DNA of 64,000 bases from Azospirillum sp. B510 (GCF_000010725.1 NC_013854.1:124001-188000); one strand, 5' to 3'; positions 27,351 to 37,908 are shown, counted from the first letter of the stretch. Notes: generated by a model from the letters alone, not told the origin. Numbers and translations are program-made.

Positions 27351-27530
27351 ATGGATTCAAATCTACTTGTCCGGCTGGCGACCGACCGGACCGGCACCTC
27401 GGCCGTCGAATACGCCATCCTTCTCGGGATCATCGCCGTGACGCTGACCGTCGCCATCCCCCCGGCGATGGATGCGATCACCGCCATGCTGATGCGCCTC
27501 GCCATCCTGTTCGGGGGAAGCGCGTCGTGA
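27351..27530 (+). CDS. Second Flp-like small pilin
   Basis: 59 residues (MDSNLLVRLATDRTGTSAVE...). A short basic leader ends in DRTG/TSAVEYAIL with the Flp-type Glu-Tyr pair, followed by one hydrophobic helix with a Pro-Pro break and ending GSAS. It lies 9 bp after the vWA gene. Its TGA overlaps the GTG start of the next membrane-protein gene. It differs from the first Flp in sequence, so it is a paralogue rather than a duplicate. Confidence 0.85.
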   Translation: MDSNLLVRLATDRTGTSAVEYAILLGIIAVTLTVAIPPAMDAITAMLMRLAILFGGSAS

Positions 27531-29383
27531 CGGTGCCGCCGCCCGCCCGCCCGGATGGCGGCGCCGGTCACGGGGGCGAGGGGCGCCGCTCCGCCGAGGC
27601 GCCCCGGACCAGGTTCGGCCAGACCGGCGGATGGTGCGCCGCGGACTTGGCGATGGCCGGCGGTCTGGCCTTCGTCATGGTGATGGCACTGTCGGCGCGG
27701 GCGCATCTGATCGCCTTCGACGGTTCGACGATCGACGACCCCGACACCTGGATGCGTCTTGTCCGCCTGCGCCTCATCATCGAATCCGGACAGATGGCGT
27801 GGTCGATTCCGGGCGCCGATTCCGGCGGCCCGCTGTCGCTCCACTGGAGCCATCTGCTCGAAGGGATGATGTTTCCGTTCGTCTGGCTCCTCCGTCCGTT
27901 TCTCGGGCTGGACGGCGCGCTGACCGCGGTTGCCGGTATGGTCGGCCCGCTGGGCGAGGCGGCGTTGGCCGTCGCGCTGTGCTGGGCGGTGGCGCCGCTG
28001 GTGCCGACGCGCACCTCGCGCACCCCGCTGGGCGGTTTGGTCAGCATAACGCCGATGCTCTACTCCTACGGCCGGTTCGGCGTGGCGGACCATCATGTCC
28101 TGCTCGGCGCGGCGGTCGCGCTGGTCGCCGGTTCCGCGCTGCGGGCAAGGCTGCGCCCCTCCGGCCGGGCGGCGGCGATGCTTGGGATGACGACGGCGGT
28201 CGGGGCTTGGCTGAGCGTCGAAAGCCTGGTCTTCGCGGTCATGGCGTTCGGCGGGGTCGGCGTCGCCTGGCTTCTCGGCCCGACGCCGGTGGGACGCCGA
28301 CGGATCGCGCGTACCCTGCTGGTCGCCTGCATGGTTCTGTGCGCCGCCATGGCCGCCTTCATCCTGCTCGATCCGCCGGAGAGCGGTCTGGCCGGGGTGG
28401 AAATGGACCGGCTGTCGCGGCCTTTCGTCTTCGCGGCGATGGCGGGCGCCCTGGTGGCCGCGGCGATGTCCGCCGGCGCCGCGGCCGGGATGCCGGCGCG
28501 CCTGGGTCTGCTCGTCGCCAGCGTCGCGCTGGCCTGCGGCGGCTGGGCGATGGGCTTCGCCGATGCCTTGCGCGTGCCGGCGGAGGTGATGGTGACCGCC
28601 TCCGAAGCGTTCGACTGGAACCGGATCTCCGAAATGAAGCCGGTCGGCGACCTGCGGGAATTCGTGGTCTATTGCGGGTTGGGCCTTCTCGGCACGGTGG
28701 CGGCCACGCTGGTGGCGCGGCGTCTCGCGGGTTTCGCCGACGCCGCCTATGTCCTGGCCTGCGGTGGCGCCTGCATCCTGCTGGGCGCGCTGCATATCCG
28801 GTTCTCCGTCTACACCGCCGTCGCCGGCGCGGCCGGGCTGGTGATCGGGATGGAGTATCTGCGCACCCATCCCGTGCTGTCCGATGCGGTCAGGAAACCG
28901 GCCATGTTCGTTCTCGGACTGATCGCGCTGTGCGTTCCGACGGGCGTCGCGGCCTCCATCGTCGCGGCCAACGACCTGTCCAACGACGATCGCTATCTTG
29001 GCGTTTCCTGTCCGCTGGCCGACGTCGGCGCCCTGCTGCGCGATCATGACGTCGGGATGGTCCTGGTCTTTCCGAACTATGCGCCGGAGCTTCTGTTCCG
29101 GGCGAGAAACGTCCGCGTCGTCGGCGCGCTCTATCATCGCGGGACGGTCGGGCTGGCGCAGTTCACGCGGATCTGGGATGCCCCGTCCGAGGAGGGGCGG
29201 GCGGCCATCGACCGGTTGGGTATCCGCTGGGTTCTGTCTTGCCAACCGAAGGAACCGCGCTACGGCGTGCCGACGGATGGCCTGTCGCTCGGCGGCCTGC
29301 TGTCCCGCGGCACGCCACCCGACTGGCTGCATCCCGCCGTTGGTTACCGCAACTCCCAACCGATGCTGTTCGAAGTGAGGTGA
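27527..29383 (+). CDS. Polytopic membrane protein, probable GT-C-fold glycosyltransferase
   Basis: 618 residues from the GTG at 27527, overlapping the second Flp stop by 3 bases. After a soluble Gly/Arg-rich start there are about 10-12 hydrophobic helices. The first extracytoplasmic loop has DDPDTWMRLVRLR and LHWSHL, the acidic-plus-His layout seen in GT-C membrane glycosyltransferases and oligosaccharyltransferase-like proteins that use lipid-linked donors. No closer family is recognised. Coupling to a pilin gene at the end of the Tad operon suggests pilin or matrix glycosylation, an inference from context. Confidence 0.6.
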   Translation: MTVPPPARPDGGAGHGGEGRRSAEAPRTRFGQTGGWCAADLAMAGGLAFVMVMALSARAHLIAFDGSTIDDPDTWMRLVRLRLIIESGQMAWSIPGADSGGPLSLHWSHLLEGMMFPFVWLLRPFLGLDGALTAVAGMVGPLGEAALAVALCWAVAPLVPTRTSRTPLGGLVSITPMLYSYGRFGVADHHVLLGAAVALVAGSALRARLRPSGRAAAMLGMTTAVGAWLSVESLVFAVMAFGGVGVAWLLGPTPVGRRRIARTLLVACMVLCAAMAAFILLDPPESGLAGVEMDRLSRPFVFAAMAGALVAAAMSAGAAAGMPARLGLLVASVALACGGWAMGFADALRVPAEVMVTASEAFDWNRISEMKPVGDLREFVVYCGLGLLGTVAATLVARRLAGFADAAYVLACGGACILLGALHIRFSVYTAVAGAAGLVIGMEYLRTHPVLSDAVRKPAMFVLGLIALCVPTGVAASIVAANDLSNDDRYLGVSCPLADVGALLRDHDVGMVLVFPNYAPELLFRARNVRVVGALYHRGTVGLAQFTRIWDAPSEEGRAAIDRLGIRWVLSCQPKEPRYGVPTDGLSLGGLLSRGTPPDWLHPAVGYRNSQPMLFEVR

Positions 29384-29551
29384 GCGAGGCGGTCCCGCCC
29401 ACTTGTCACGATCAGGCCCCCAATTCCACGGTCATTGCGGTTGCGCCGTGGGGTCGGCATGTCGTACCCATTTCGCAAGTTGCATCCACGCGGATGACCC
29501 CGCTGCGCACATCTTCCGGTGTGCGCGCAAGCTGCGAGCAGATGGCGAGCC

Positions 29552-30826
29552 ATGGCCAAGCGCAAGGTTTTCGACGATTTCGATACGGCCCCGTCCGGCC
29601 CCTCCGTCTCCGAGACGCTGCGCGCGACGCGGATGGCGCATGGTTATGAGCTGCGCGACGTCGCGACGATGCTGCGCATCCGCTACCCGTACCTGCTGGC
29701 GATCGAAGAGGGGCGGTATCAGGAACTGCCGGGCAGCACCTATGCCATCGGCTTCCTGCGCTCCTATGCGGAATGCCTGGGGCTCGACCCCGATATGGTC
29801 GTCGCCCGTTACAAGGAGGAGGCGGCCGGCACGGTTCGCCCGCGGGAGCTGTATCTCCCGACGCCGGCGGCCGAGGGGCGCGCGTCGGGCGGCACGCTGC
29901 TGCTCGGCACGCTGGTGCTTGCCGGCATCGTCTATGGCGGCTGGTATTATCTGTCGGCCACCGACCGCTCCGTGGCCGACCTCGTGCCGACCCTGCCGGA
30001 TCGGCTGGTCTCCCTGCTGGACGGGGTGTCGACCAAGCCGGCGGAGCAGACGCCCGAACAATCCGGGGCCGTGCCGCAACCGGGCGCGGAGCCGACGGTG
30101 CCGGCGCCGGTGATCGCTTCCGCCGCCCCGCAGACGACTCCCTCGGCGGCAAATCCTTCCTCGGCAAACCCGACCCAGGCAAATTCCGCGTCCGCGGGTT
30201 CGGGTGCGGCGTCCGGGGCGGCGTCCGGAGCGGCATCGTCGTCTGCGCCGGGCAAGCCGCCGCAGACCGCCGCCGCCGTGCCGCCGACTCCGCCGGGGGG
30301 AGCCGCCAAGCCGCCGGCCGTCGCCGCGTTGCCGCCCCAGACCCAGCCATCCCAGACCCAACCGCCGCAGCCCTCGGTGACTCAACCCTCGGCCAACCAG
30401 ACGGGCGGGCAGGGGATGGTCAACGTGCCGGCCCCGCCGGCCGAGGATGACGAGGATGCGTCGCCGCAGGAGCCGACGCCGCTGAACGCCGCGGCCGCAC
30501 CGCCGACGGCGCCGGCCGCTCCCACGGCCACGGTGCCGGCGAACGGCAAGGTCTATGGCACGCTGAACACCAACGCGAAACTGATCCTGAAGGCGACGCA
30601 GGAAAGCTGGCTGCAGGTGCGCGACGGCAGCGAGATCGTCTTCACCCGCGTGCTGAAGCCGGGTGATACCTTCCGCGTTCCCGACAAGCCGAACGTCAAG
30701 ATCCGCACCGGCAACGCCGGCGGTCTGGTGGTGATGGCCGATGGCGGCGAAAGCCCGCCGCTGGGGTCGGTCGGGCAGGTGCTGCGCGATGTCACCATCG
30801 ACTCCCGCGGGGTGGTGCGGCGTTGA
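29552..30826 (+). CDS. RodZ-like helix-turn-helix membrane protein with DUF4115 domain
   Basis: 424 residues from the ATG at 29552. An N-terminal Cro/RodZ-type HTH (about 18-80; ETLRATRMAHGYELRDVATML, GSTYAIGFLRSYAE) is followed by one transmembrane helix (about 113-133), a long Pro/Ala/Gln/Ser-rich periplasmic linker (about 150-340) and a C-terminal DUF4115 beta domain (WLQVRDGSEIVFTRVLKPGD). RodZ bridges MreB to the wall-synthesis machinery. The spot just upstream of ispG is a typical location for this gene. The linker is unusually long and low-complexity. Confidence 0.88.
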   Translation: MAKRKVFDDFDTAPSGPSVSETLRATRMAHGYELRDVATMLRIRYPYLLAIEEGRYQELPGSTYAIGFLRSYAECLGLDPDMVVARYKEEAAGTVRPRELYLPTPAAEGRASGGTLLLGTLVLAGIVYGGWYYLSATDRSVADLVPTLPDRLVSLLDGVSTKPAEQTPEQSGAVPQPGAEPTVPAPVIASAAPQTTPSAANPSSANPTQANSASAGSGAASGAASGAASSSAPGKPPQTAAAVPPTPPGGAAKPPAVAALPPQTQPSQTQPPQPSVTQPSANQTGGQGMVNVPAPPAEDDEDASPQEPTPLNAAAAPPTAPAAPTATVPANGKVYGTLNTNAKLILKATQESWLQVRDGSEIVFTRVLKPGDTFRVPDKPNVKIRTGNAGGLVVMADGGESPPLGSVGQVLRDVTIDSRGVVRR

Positions 30827-30831
30827 AAGCC

Positions 30832-30877
30832 GGGGTGGTGGGGCGCCAGCCATGCGGTGGCGGCGCCCCACCACCCC
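30832..30877. terminator. Perfect 16-bp inverted repeat after the RodZ-like gene
   Basis: GGGGTGGTGGGGCGCC (30832-30847) and its exact reverse complement (30862-30877) are separated by 14 bases. It forms a very stable hairpin 6 bp after the stop codon. No T-run follows, so it may be a processing or stability element rather than a classical terminator. Confidence 0.65.
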
Positions 30878-30993
30878 GCCCCCTTGGAATTCCGGGGGCC
30901 GGAGCGCACTTCTGGCCTGACGCCGGCTGCGCTAGGATGCGGCATCCGGCCCCCGTTCCCCGGATCGTTCCGCTGTCCAGAGGTTGACCTGAG

Positions 30994-32154
30994 ATGACCG
31001 TGCGCGCCTACCGCCAGATCCTTCGCCGCAAATCGCGCCAGATTCGTGTCGGCAACGTGTTGGTCGGCGGCGACGCGCCGATCTCGGTCCAGACCATGAC
31101 CAACACGCCGACCACCGACGTGAAGGCGACGGTGGAGCAGATCCAGGCGGCCGAGCGGGTGGGGGCGGACATCGTCCGCGTCTCCTGCCCCGACCGCGAG
31201 TCGGCGCTGGCGCTCAAGGACATCGTGCGTCAGGTCAAGGTGCCGATCGTCGCCGACATCCATTTCCACTACAAGCGCGCCATCGAGGCGGCGGAGAGCG
31301 GTGCGGCCTGTCTGCGCATCAACCCCGGCAACATCGGCTCGGCCGAGCGGGTGCGCGAGGTGGTGAAGGCGGCCAAGGACCATGGCTGTTCGATGCGCAT
31401 CGGCGTCAATGCCGGCTCGCTGGAGCAGGATCTGCTGGAGAAATATGGCGAGCCCTGTCCGGAGGCGATGGTCGAGAGCGCGCTGAACCATGCGAAAATC
31501 CTGGAAGACAATGATTTCCGCGAGTTCAAGATCTCGGTGAAGGCGTCGGACGCCTTCCTGGCGGTCGCCGCCTATCAGGGACTGGCCGAGGCCTGCGACT
31601 ATCCCCTGCACATCGGCATCACCGAGGCGGGCGGCCTGCGGGCCGGGACGGTGAAATCCTCCATCGGGCTCGGCATGCTGCTGTGGTCGGGCATCGGCGA
31701 CACGCTGCGCGTCTCGCTGTCGGCCGATCCGGCGGAAGAGGTGCTGGTCGGCTACGATATCCTGAAGTCGCTGGGCCTGCGCCGGCGCGGCGTGACCGTC
31801 ATCTCCTGCCCGAGCTGCGCCCGGCAGAACTTCAACGTCATCAAGACGGTGGAACTGCTGGAACAGAAGCTGGCCCACATCACCACCCCGCTGACCCTGT
31901 CGGTGATCGGCTGCGTCGTCAACGGCCCGGGCGAGGCGCGGGAGACCGACATCGGCCTGACCGGCGGCGGCAACAACACCCATCAGGTCTATTTGTCCGG
32001 CGTCACCGACCACCGGCTGAAGGACCAGGACATCGTCCAGCATCTGGTCGGGCTGGTCGAGAGGAAGGCGGCGGAGATCGAGGCGGCGAAGGCGGCGGCG
32101 GAAGCGGCGGCCGAAGCCGAGAGCGGGCAAGACGTGGCTCCCGCCGCGGAGTAA
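30994..32154 (+). CDS. ispG: 4-hydroxy-3-methylbut-2-en-1-yl diphosphate synthase (flavodoxin)
   Basis: 386 residues. It is the [4Fe-4S] enzyme of the MEP isoprenoid pathway converting MEcPP to HMBPP. Signatures: [21 protein letters not shown] at the N-terminus, [19 protein letters not shown], the cluster cysteines in [10 protein letters not shown] and [13 protein letters not shown], and a conserved Glu after them. The C-terminal 30 residues are an Ala/Glu-rich tail. It starts 167 bp after the RodZ-like gene and precedes hemA by 37 bp. Confidence 0.96.
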   Translation: MTVRAYRQILRRKSRQIRVGNVLVGGDAPISVQTMTNTPTTDVKATVEQIQAAERVGADIVRVSCPDRESALALKDIVRQVKVPIVADIHFHYKRAIEAAESGAACLRINPGNIGSAERVREVVKAAKDHGCSMRIGVNAGSLEQDLLEKYGEPCPEAMVESALNHAKILEDNDFREFKISVKASDAFLAVAAYQGLAEACDYPLHIGITEAGGLRAGTVKSSIGLGMLLWSGIGDTLRVSLSADPAEEVLVGYDILKSLGLRRRGVTVISCPSCARQNFNVIKTVELLEQKLAHITTPLTLSVIGCVVNGPGEARETDIGLTGGGNNTHQVYLSGVTDHRLKDQDIVQHLVGLVERKAAEIEAAKAAAEAAAEAESGQDVAPAAE

Positions 32155-32191
32155 GCTGCCCGCGATTCGGGCAGGGACGGCGACCCCAGGC

Positions 32192-33497
32192 GTGACCACA
32201 ACCTCCTACCTCGTCATCGGCGCCAGCCACCGGACCTGCTCCGGTGCCGTCCGCGACCGCCTCTCCACCGACGAGGCGGAAGTGGCGGGCATGCTGGACC
32301 GGCTGCGCGCCGCGGGCGTGGGACAGGCGCTGTGGCTCAGCACCTGCGACCGGGTGGAAGTGCAGGCGGTCCATGAACGCCCGGCCGAGGCGGCGCTGGC
32401 GATCGCCGAACTGATGGCCGACCGCGCCGGCTTGGCCACCGCCGATCTGGCGCCGCAGCTCTACACCCGCACCGGCATCGACGCCGCGCGCCACCTGTTC
32501 GCGGTGGCCTGCTCGCTCGACAGCCAGATCGTCGGCGAACCGCATATCCTGGGCCAGTTGAAGGCCGCCCATCGCAGCGCCGCCGGTGCCGGGCTGACCG
32601 GGCCGGAGCTGGAGGCGGTGCTGCAAGCCGCCTATGCCGCCGCCAAGCGGGTGCGCAGCGAAACGCCGATCGCGGAGGGCGCCACCTCGCTGGCCGCCGC
32701 CGCCATCCAGGTGGCGCGCGACCTGCACGGCGACATCAGACGCTGCGGCGCGCTGCTGGTGGGGCTGGGGGACATGGGCGCCCTGGTGCTGGAGGGGCTG
32801 CGCGAGGCGGGCCTGCCGCGGCTGACGGTGGCGGCCCCGGTGGACCGTCGGGCGGAAGCGGCGGCGCGGCGGCTCGATGGGCATTTCGCCCCCTGGACCG
32901 ATCTGGAGACGGCGATGACCGGCGCCGATATCCTGGTGACCGCGGCCGGTCTGGGGCGCTATATCCTGACCGCCCCGATGATGGAGGCGGTGCTGAGGCG
33001 CCGCCGCCGCCGGCCGGTCTTCGTGGTCGATGCCGCCATCCCGGCCGATGTCGATCCGGCGGTCGCCGGCATGGACGGCGCCTTCGTCTATGATCTGGGC
33101 GATCTGGAGCGGGTGGCGTTGCAGGGCCGCGTCGGGCGCGAGGCGGCGACCCAGGCGGCCTGGATGATCGTGGACGAGGCGCTGGCCGCCTTCGCCCGCG
33201 ACCGGGCGGAACGCGCCGCGGTGCCGGCCGTGGCGGCGCTGCGCAGTCATTTCGAGGCGGAGCGGCGGCGCCTGCTGGCCGGGCACGCCGATCTGGATGC
33301 GGCGTCGGCGACGCGGCTGCTGGTCAACCGGCTGCTGCACGTCCCGTCGGAGGCGCTGCGGGCGCTGGCCGCCGACGGCAGCGGCGACGGTCTGGCCGAA
33401 CGGGCCGCCGCCGAGCGGCTGATGTTCCGGCTGTTCGGGCTGGACAGGGTGACGGGCGCGGCACTGGAAGAGAACGAACGGGATAAGGACGAGCGAC

Positions 33498-33523
<26 letters not shown>
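32192..33523 (+). CDS. hemA: Glutamyl-tRNA reductase
   Basis: 443 residues from a GTG start. It reduces glutamyl-tRNA to glutamate-1-semialdehyde, the first committed step of C5 tetrapyrrole synthesis. The catalytic-cysteine motif is [10 protein letters not shown] (about residue 50), with [13 protein letters not shown], the NADPH-binding GLGDMGALV (about 190) and the C-terminal dimerisation helix. Having HemA implies the C5 route. The 3' end overlaps prfA by 26 bp. Confidence 0.94.
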
Positions 33524-34583
<1,060 letters not shown>

Positions 34584-34609
34584 GGCTCTTCGCGGAGCGA
34601 TACCCAGGT

Positions 34610-34634
34610 CCCTCCCCCGCCCAGCGGGGGAGGG
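34610..34634. terminator. G+C-rich hairpin between prfA and prmC
   Basis: CCCTCCCCCGC (34610-34620) pairs with GCGGGGGAGGG (34624-34634) across a 3-base loop. This CTCCCCC/GGGGGAG hairpin type recurs after clpB. No T-run follows; it may attenuate or protect mRNA ends. Confidence 0.5.
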
Positions 34635-34666
34635 GAGAAACTGTTGCGTAGAGAGGGCGTATATCC

Positions 34667-35515
34667 ATGAACCTCCGCACCCTGCGCGCCCGGGCCGAGG
34701 CGCGGCTGCGTGAGGCCGGTGTCGATACGCCGGACCTCGACGCCCGCTATTTGCTGGAGCATGCGCTCAAACTCACCCGCACGGATTTCATTACGAAATC
34801 GGAACAACCCGTCCCTGACCAGGATGCCGCCCATGTTCTGACGCTGGTTGAACGCCGCGCCGCGCGGGAGCCGGTGGGCCGCATCCTGGGGCACCGGGAG
34901 TTCTGGACCATCGATCTCGTCCTCAATCCCGACACGCTGGAACCCCGGCCCGACACCGAGACGGTGGTGGAGGCGGCGCTGGCCGCGATTCCCGATCGCA
35001 AGGCTCCGCTGCGCCTGATTGATTTCGGAACCGGAACAGGTTGTATCCTGCTGGCGCTGCTATCGGAACTGCCGAACGCCACCGGTGTCGGCGTCGATCT
35101 CAGCCCGCTGGCGGTGCAGGCGGCGGCCGGGAACGCGGAGCGGAACGGGCTGGCGGACCGCGCCCGCTTCCAGATCGGCGATTGGGCGAAGGATATCAGG
35201 GATCGTTTCGATATCGTGGTATCCAATCCGCCTTACATCCCCAGCGCTGACATCGCCGCGCTGGAGCCGGAGGTGCGTGATCATGACCCGCTCCGCGCGT
35301 TGGATGGGGGACCGGACGGGCTGGAGCCCTACCGCATCCTCGCCGCCGAGCTGCCGCGCCTGCTGCTCCCCGGCGGGCTGGTCGCCTTCGAGGTCGGGTG
35401 GGGCCAGGCGGAGGATGTGGCGGCGCTGGTCGAGGCGCAGGGGATGGGCGAGACCGCGATCCTGTGTGACCTCGGTGGGGTAAAGCGTTGCGTCAGGGCG
35501 CGGATGGCGCCATAG
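34667..35515 (+). CDS. prmC: Release factor glutamine methyltransferase
   Basis: 282 residues. An N-terminal helical domain (about 1-75) is followed by the SAM-binding motif LIDFGTGTGCILLALL and the catalytic VSNPPYIPS. It N5-methylates the glutamine of the GGQ motif of RF1 and RF2. It follows prfA, separated by 83 bp holding a hairpin. Confidence 0.95.
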   Translation: MNLRTLRARAEARLREAGVDTPDLDARYLLEHALKLTRTDFITKSEQPVPDQDAAHVLTLVERRAAREPVGRILGHREFWTIDLVLNPDTLEPRPDTETVVEAALAAIPDRKAPLRLIDFGTGTGCILLALLSELPNATGVGVDLSPLAVQAAAGNAERNGLADRARFQIGDWAKDIRDRFDIVVSNPPYIPSADIAALEPEVRDHDPLRALDGGPDGLEPYRILAAELPRLLLPGGLVAFEVGWGQAEDVAALVEAQGMGETAILCDLGGVKRCVRARMAP

Positions 35516-35797
35516 GCGGCGGGCCATCCAAAAAAACGGTTGGATTGGTGGGCTCTGGCGGGTAGTGTGCGGTACACGACCGCGAACCGATGGCCTGCGG
35601 AGCAACAAACTCGGATGGTTTTCTGCCGAGCTCTGACCGCGATGGCCTGCCGCACGTGATGCGGACGCGTCGTTTGAACCCCGTGAGCGGCCCATGGAAA
35701 TCGTCCATGGTGGGCTCGGTGGCCGGGCCGGAAGGCCGGAAGGCCGCTGGAGCGTTCCGGGGACTGCGCTTCTCTTGCATGGGGCCTTAAGAGCCGA

Positions 35798-36235
35798 ATG
35801 AGACAGGGACCGAACTCCAGGCGTTCGCGTGGTCGTGGCAACAGCGGTGGCGGGGGCAGCGGCGGCGGTGGTGGCGGGGGCGGCGGTGCCGGCCGGCGCC
35901 AGAATGTTCCGCTGCGCCATCAGACCTTCGACAGCAACGGCCCCGATGTCCGCATTCGCGGCAATGCGTGGCAGGTGCAGGAAAAATATCAGGCGCTGGC
36001 CCGTGACGCGATGTCGTCGGGCGACCGCGTGCAGGCGGAGAACTACCTGCAGCATGCGGAGCATTACCTGCGCATCATCAACCAGATTCAGGAATCGGAA
36101 AACCGCCAGCGCGGTGGCCAGCCGGGCAACGGGCACGGCCATCAGCCGCAGACCGTCCCCTATGGCGGTGACGAGGACGGCTCGGGCATCGAGGACGAAA
36201 CCGACGGCGAGGAGCGGGCGGCCGTCAACGCCTGA
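35798..36235 (+). CDS. DUF4167 domain-containing protein
   Basis: 145 residues from the ATG at 35798. An Arg-rich start (MRQGPNSRRSRGRGN) and a poly-Gly run (about 17-30) lead into the conserved RHQTFDSNGPDVRIRGNAWQV and YLQHAEHYLRI core, then an acidic, low-complexity tail. DUF4167 is largely alphaproteobacterial, commonly downstream of prmC and upstream of clpB as here; RNA binding is plausible from composition only. The 282 bp upstream hold no other gene. Confidence 0.9.
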   Translation: MRQGPNSRRSRGRGNSGGGGSGGGGGGGGGAGRRQNVPLRHQTFDSNGPDVRIRGNAWQVQEKYQALARDAMSSGDRVQAENYLQHAEHYLRIINQIQESENRQRGGQPGNGHGHQPQTVPYGGDEDGSGIEDETDGEERAAVNA

Positions 36236-36237
36236 GC

Positions 36238-37014
36238 TTATCCGACCGCTGCGCCAACTGCCGCGACCGGGTCGCCAACCGCGATCCGGCCGCCGCCGGT
36301 CACCCGGGCGCGCAGCAGGATCTGGGCGTGGCCGTAACCGCGCTCCATGATTTTGGTCAGGTTGAGGTCGGCGACGCCGGTATCCGGGTTCACATCGTTG
36401 CCGGGCGTGCAGTCCAGCGCCTCCACCACCTCCAGCGTCGCGGCGCCGACCGTCAACCTCCGGCCGATCCAGCCGCGCTCCGCCCAGGGGGCGATGCCAT
36501 CCACCAGCAGATTGGCGCGCATCCGGCGGGGATCGACCGGCTGCTTGGCGATCCGTTCCTCCAGATCGCGCAGGCTGGCGAGGTTCAGCAGGGTGACCGA
36601 CGGCTCCTCGCTGTCACCGAAGCCGCCCTGCCGTGCCTCGATCAGGCGCGGCATGCCGGGGACGATCCCGGCCAGATAGGCGGCGAAGAACTGCTCCAGC
36701 AGGGTGCGGCCCATCGGCTGGTCCAGCCGGCCGCGCGACACCTGCCGCCCGCCGCGGCGGACGACCAGCGCCCGGGTCGCCTCGTCGAACTCCGTCCGCA
36801 GGGCCGCCAGCTTTTCCGTACGGTCCAGCGTGAAGAAATCCGACGGCAGGCGCCAGCCCTCCGTCTCCGCATCCAGCGCCGCCGGGCCGTGAAGCAGCCC
36901 GTATCTGCGGTCGAGCGGGATCGCCTGACCGGCGGTCAGCTCGGTGGCGGGCAGGTCCTGGCCGCTCATGCCCTTTACGGGGTAGCGGCTGATGGCGGTC
37001 ACTGTGGCGTTCAT
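36238..37014 (-). CDS. MOSC domain-containing protein
   Basis: 258 residues from the ATG at 37014 (a codon four residues earlier at 37026 is possible). The N-terminal beta-barrel MOSC_N part begins VTAISRYPVKGMSGQ. The C-terminal MOSC domain has LDCTPGNDVNPDTGVAD with the conserved Cys, and ends VGDPV. The family carries sulphur or molybdenum-cofactor ligands, as in YcbX-like N-hydroxylated-compound reductases. Convergent with the DUF4167 gene with 2 bp between stops. Confidence 0.88.
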   Translation of the reverse strand: MNATVTAISRYPVKGMSGQDLPATELTAGQAIPLDRRYGLLHGPAALDAETEGWRLPSDFFTLDRTEKLAALRTEFDEATRALVVRRGGRQVSRGRLDQPMGRTLLEQFFAAYLAGIVPGMPRLIEARQGGFGDSEEPSVTLLNLASLRDLEERIAKQPVDPRRMRANLLVDGIAPWAERGWIGRRLTVGAATLEVVEALDCTPGNDVNPDTGVADLNLTKIMERGYGHAQILLRARVTGGGRIAVGDPVAAVGAAVG

Positions 37015-37134
37015 TGCACTGCACAATGAGAGGGCGCGGGCACCCCTGTCAACCGATGCGGCGCATGTTTCTCACGCCTTGGCAACGGGGATGGCTGGTC
37101 CGACCACCCGCTCCGCCTCCACCCTCCGCCACGG

Positions 37135-37683
37135 CTACCAGCGTTCGGCGACAGGGCACCGGCCGAGAAACTCCTCCAGCCGTCGCCCGGTGGCGGGCGA
37201 CAGCCCCGCCGGCAGCCGGTCCAGCGGGAAGAAGCGGGTCTCGACGATCTCGACTCCGTCGGCCTTTGGACTGCCACTCCAACTGCACACGACGAACACC
37301 GCCACATGGTCGCTCGCGCCGTTGCGGAAGCGGGCGTAGATGCCGAATGGCTGAGCCGGGCGGTCGGCGATCAAGCCGACCTCCTCGCGAACCTCGCGGC
37401 GCATGGCGTCGATCAATGTCTCCCCCCGTCCGACCCCGCCACCGGGCAGGTGCCAACCATCGACATAGCTGTGCCGGATCAGCAGAACGCGGGGGCTGGC
37501 CGGGTCCGACTCGTCGACGATGATCGCCCGCACCCCCATGGTCAGCGGCCGCGCCACCCGGTGCCAAAGCCCGCGCAGTCTCCAGGCGAGACGGAGCAGG
37601 CGCCCTGTCGGGGTTCGCGGCATCGGCTGGTCGGTGGGGGAGGGCTTGGTGCGGGAACCGGAGGCGGCCAGATCGGTCATCAT
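37135..37683 (-). CDS. NUDIX hydrolase
   Basis: 182 residues. The full Nudix box GGGVGRGETLIDAMRREVREEVGL (about 76-99) matches GX5EX7REUXEEXGU. The first 40 residues are a basic N-terminal extension. Nudix enzymes cleave nucleoside diphosphates linked to another moiety, but the substrate cannot be read from sequence. Separate from the MOSC gene by about 120 bp. Confidence 0.88.
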   Translation of the reverse strand: MMTDLAASGSRTKPSPTDQPMPRTPTGRLLRLAWRLRGLWHRVARPLTMGVRAIIVDESDPASPRVLLIRHSYVDGWHLPGGGVGRGETLIDAMRREVREEVGLIADRPAQPFGIYARFRNGASDHVAVFVVCSWSGSPKADGVEIVETRFFPLDRLPAGLSPATGRRLEEFLGRCPVAERW

Positions 37684-37880
37684 GAAATCCGGAACGGGGA
37701 ACCGTCGCCAGGCGGGATGGTCGCCAGACGCGATGCCGGCAGTCTAACCGCGGCCGACCGCGGCGGTGTAGGGAGCAATCGGTGGGGGCGGGCGCTACCC
37801 CTTTTTCCCGATCCCAGGCGGTCCGGCGGGAGGAGGTCGTGGCGGCGTTTCCCCACCGATACCCTTTCCGCGCCGATGGT

Positions 37881-37908
37881 CTTGCATGGCTTTCGGCCCT
37901 GCCTACAT
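37881..37908 (+). promoter_or_regulatory. Candidate RpoH (sigma-32) promoter of clpB
   Basis: CTTG at 37881, then 17 bases, then CCTACAT at 37902-37908. The alphaproteobacterial heat-shock consensus is CTTG-N16/17-CYTATNT, so this has one mismatch. It is about 104 bp upstream of the clpB start, in an otherwise gene-free 328-bp interval (37684-38011). Confidence 0.5.
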
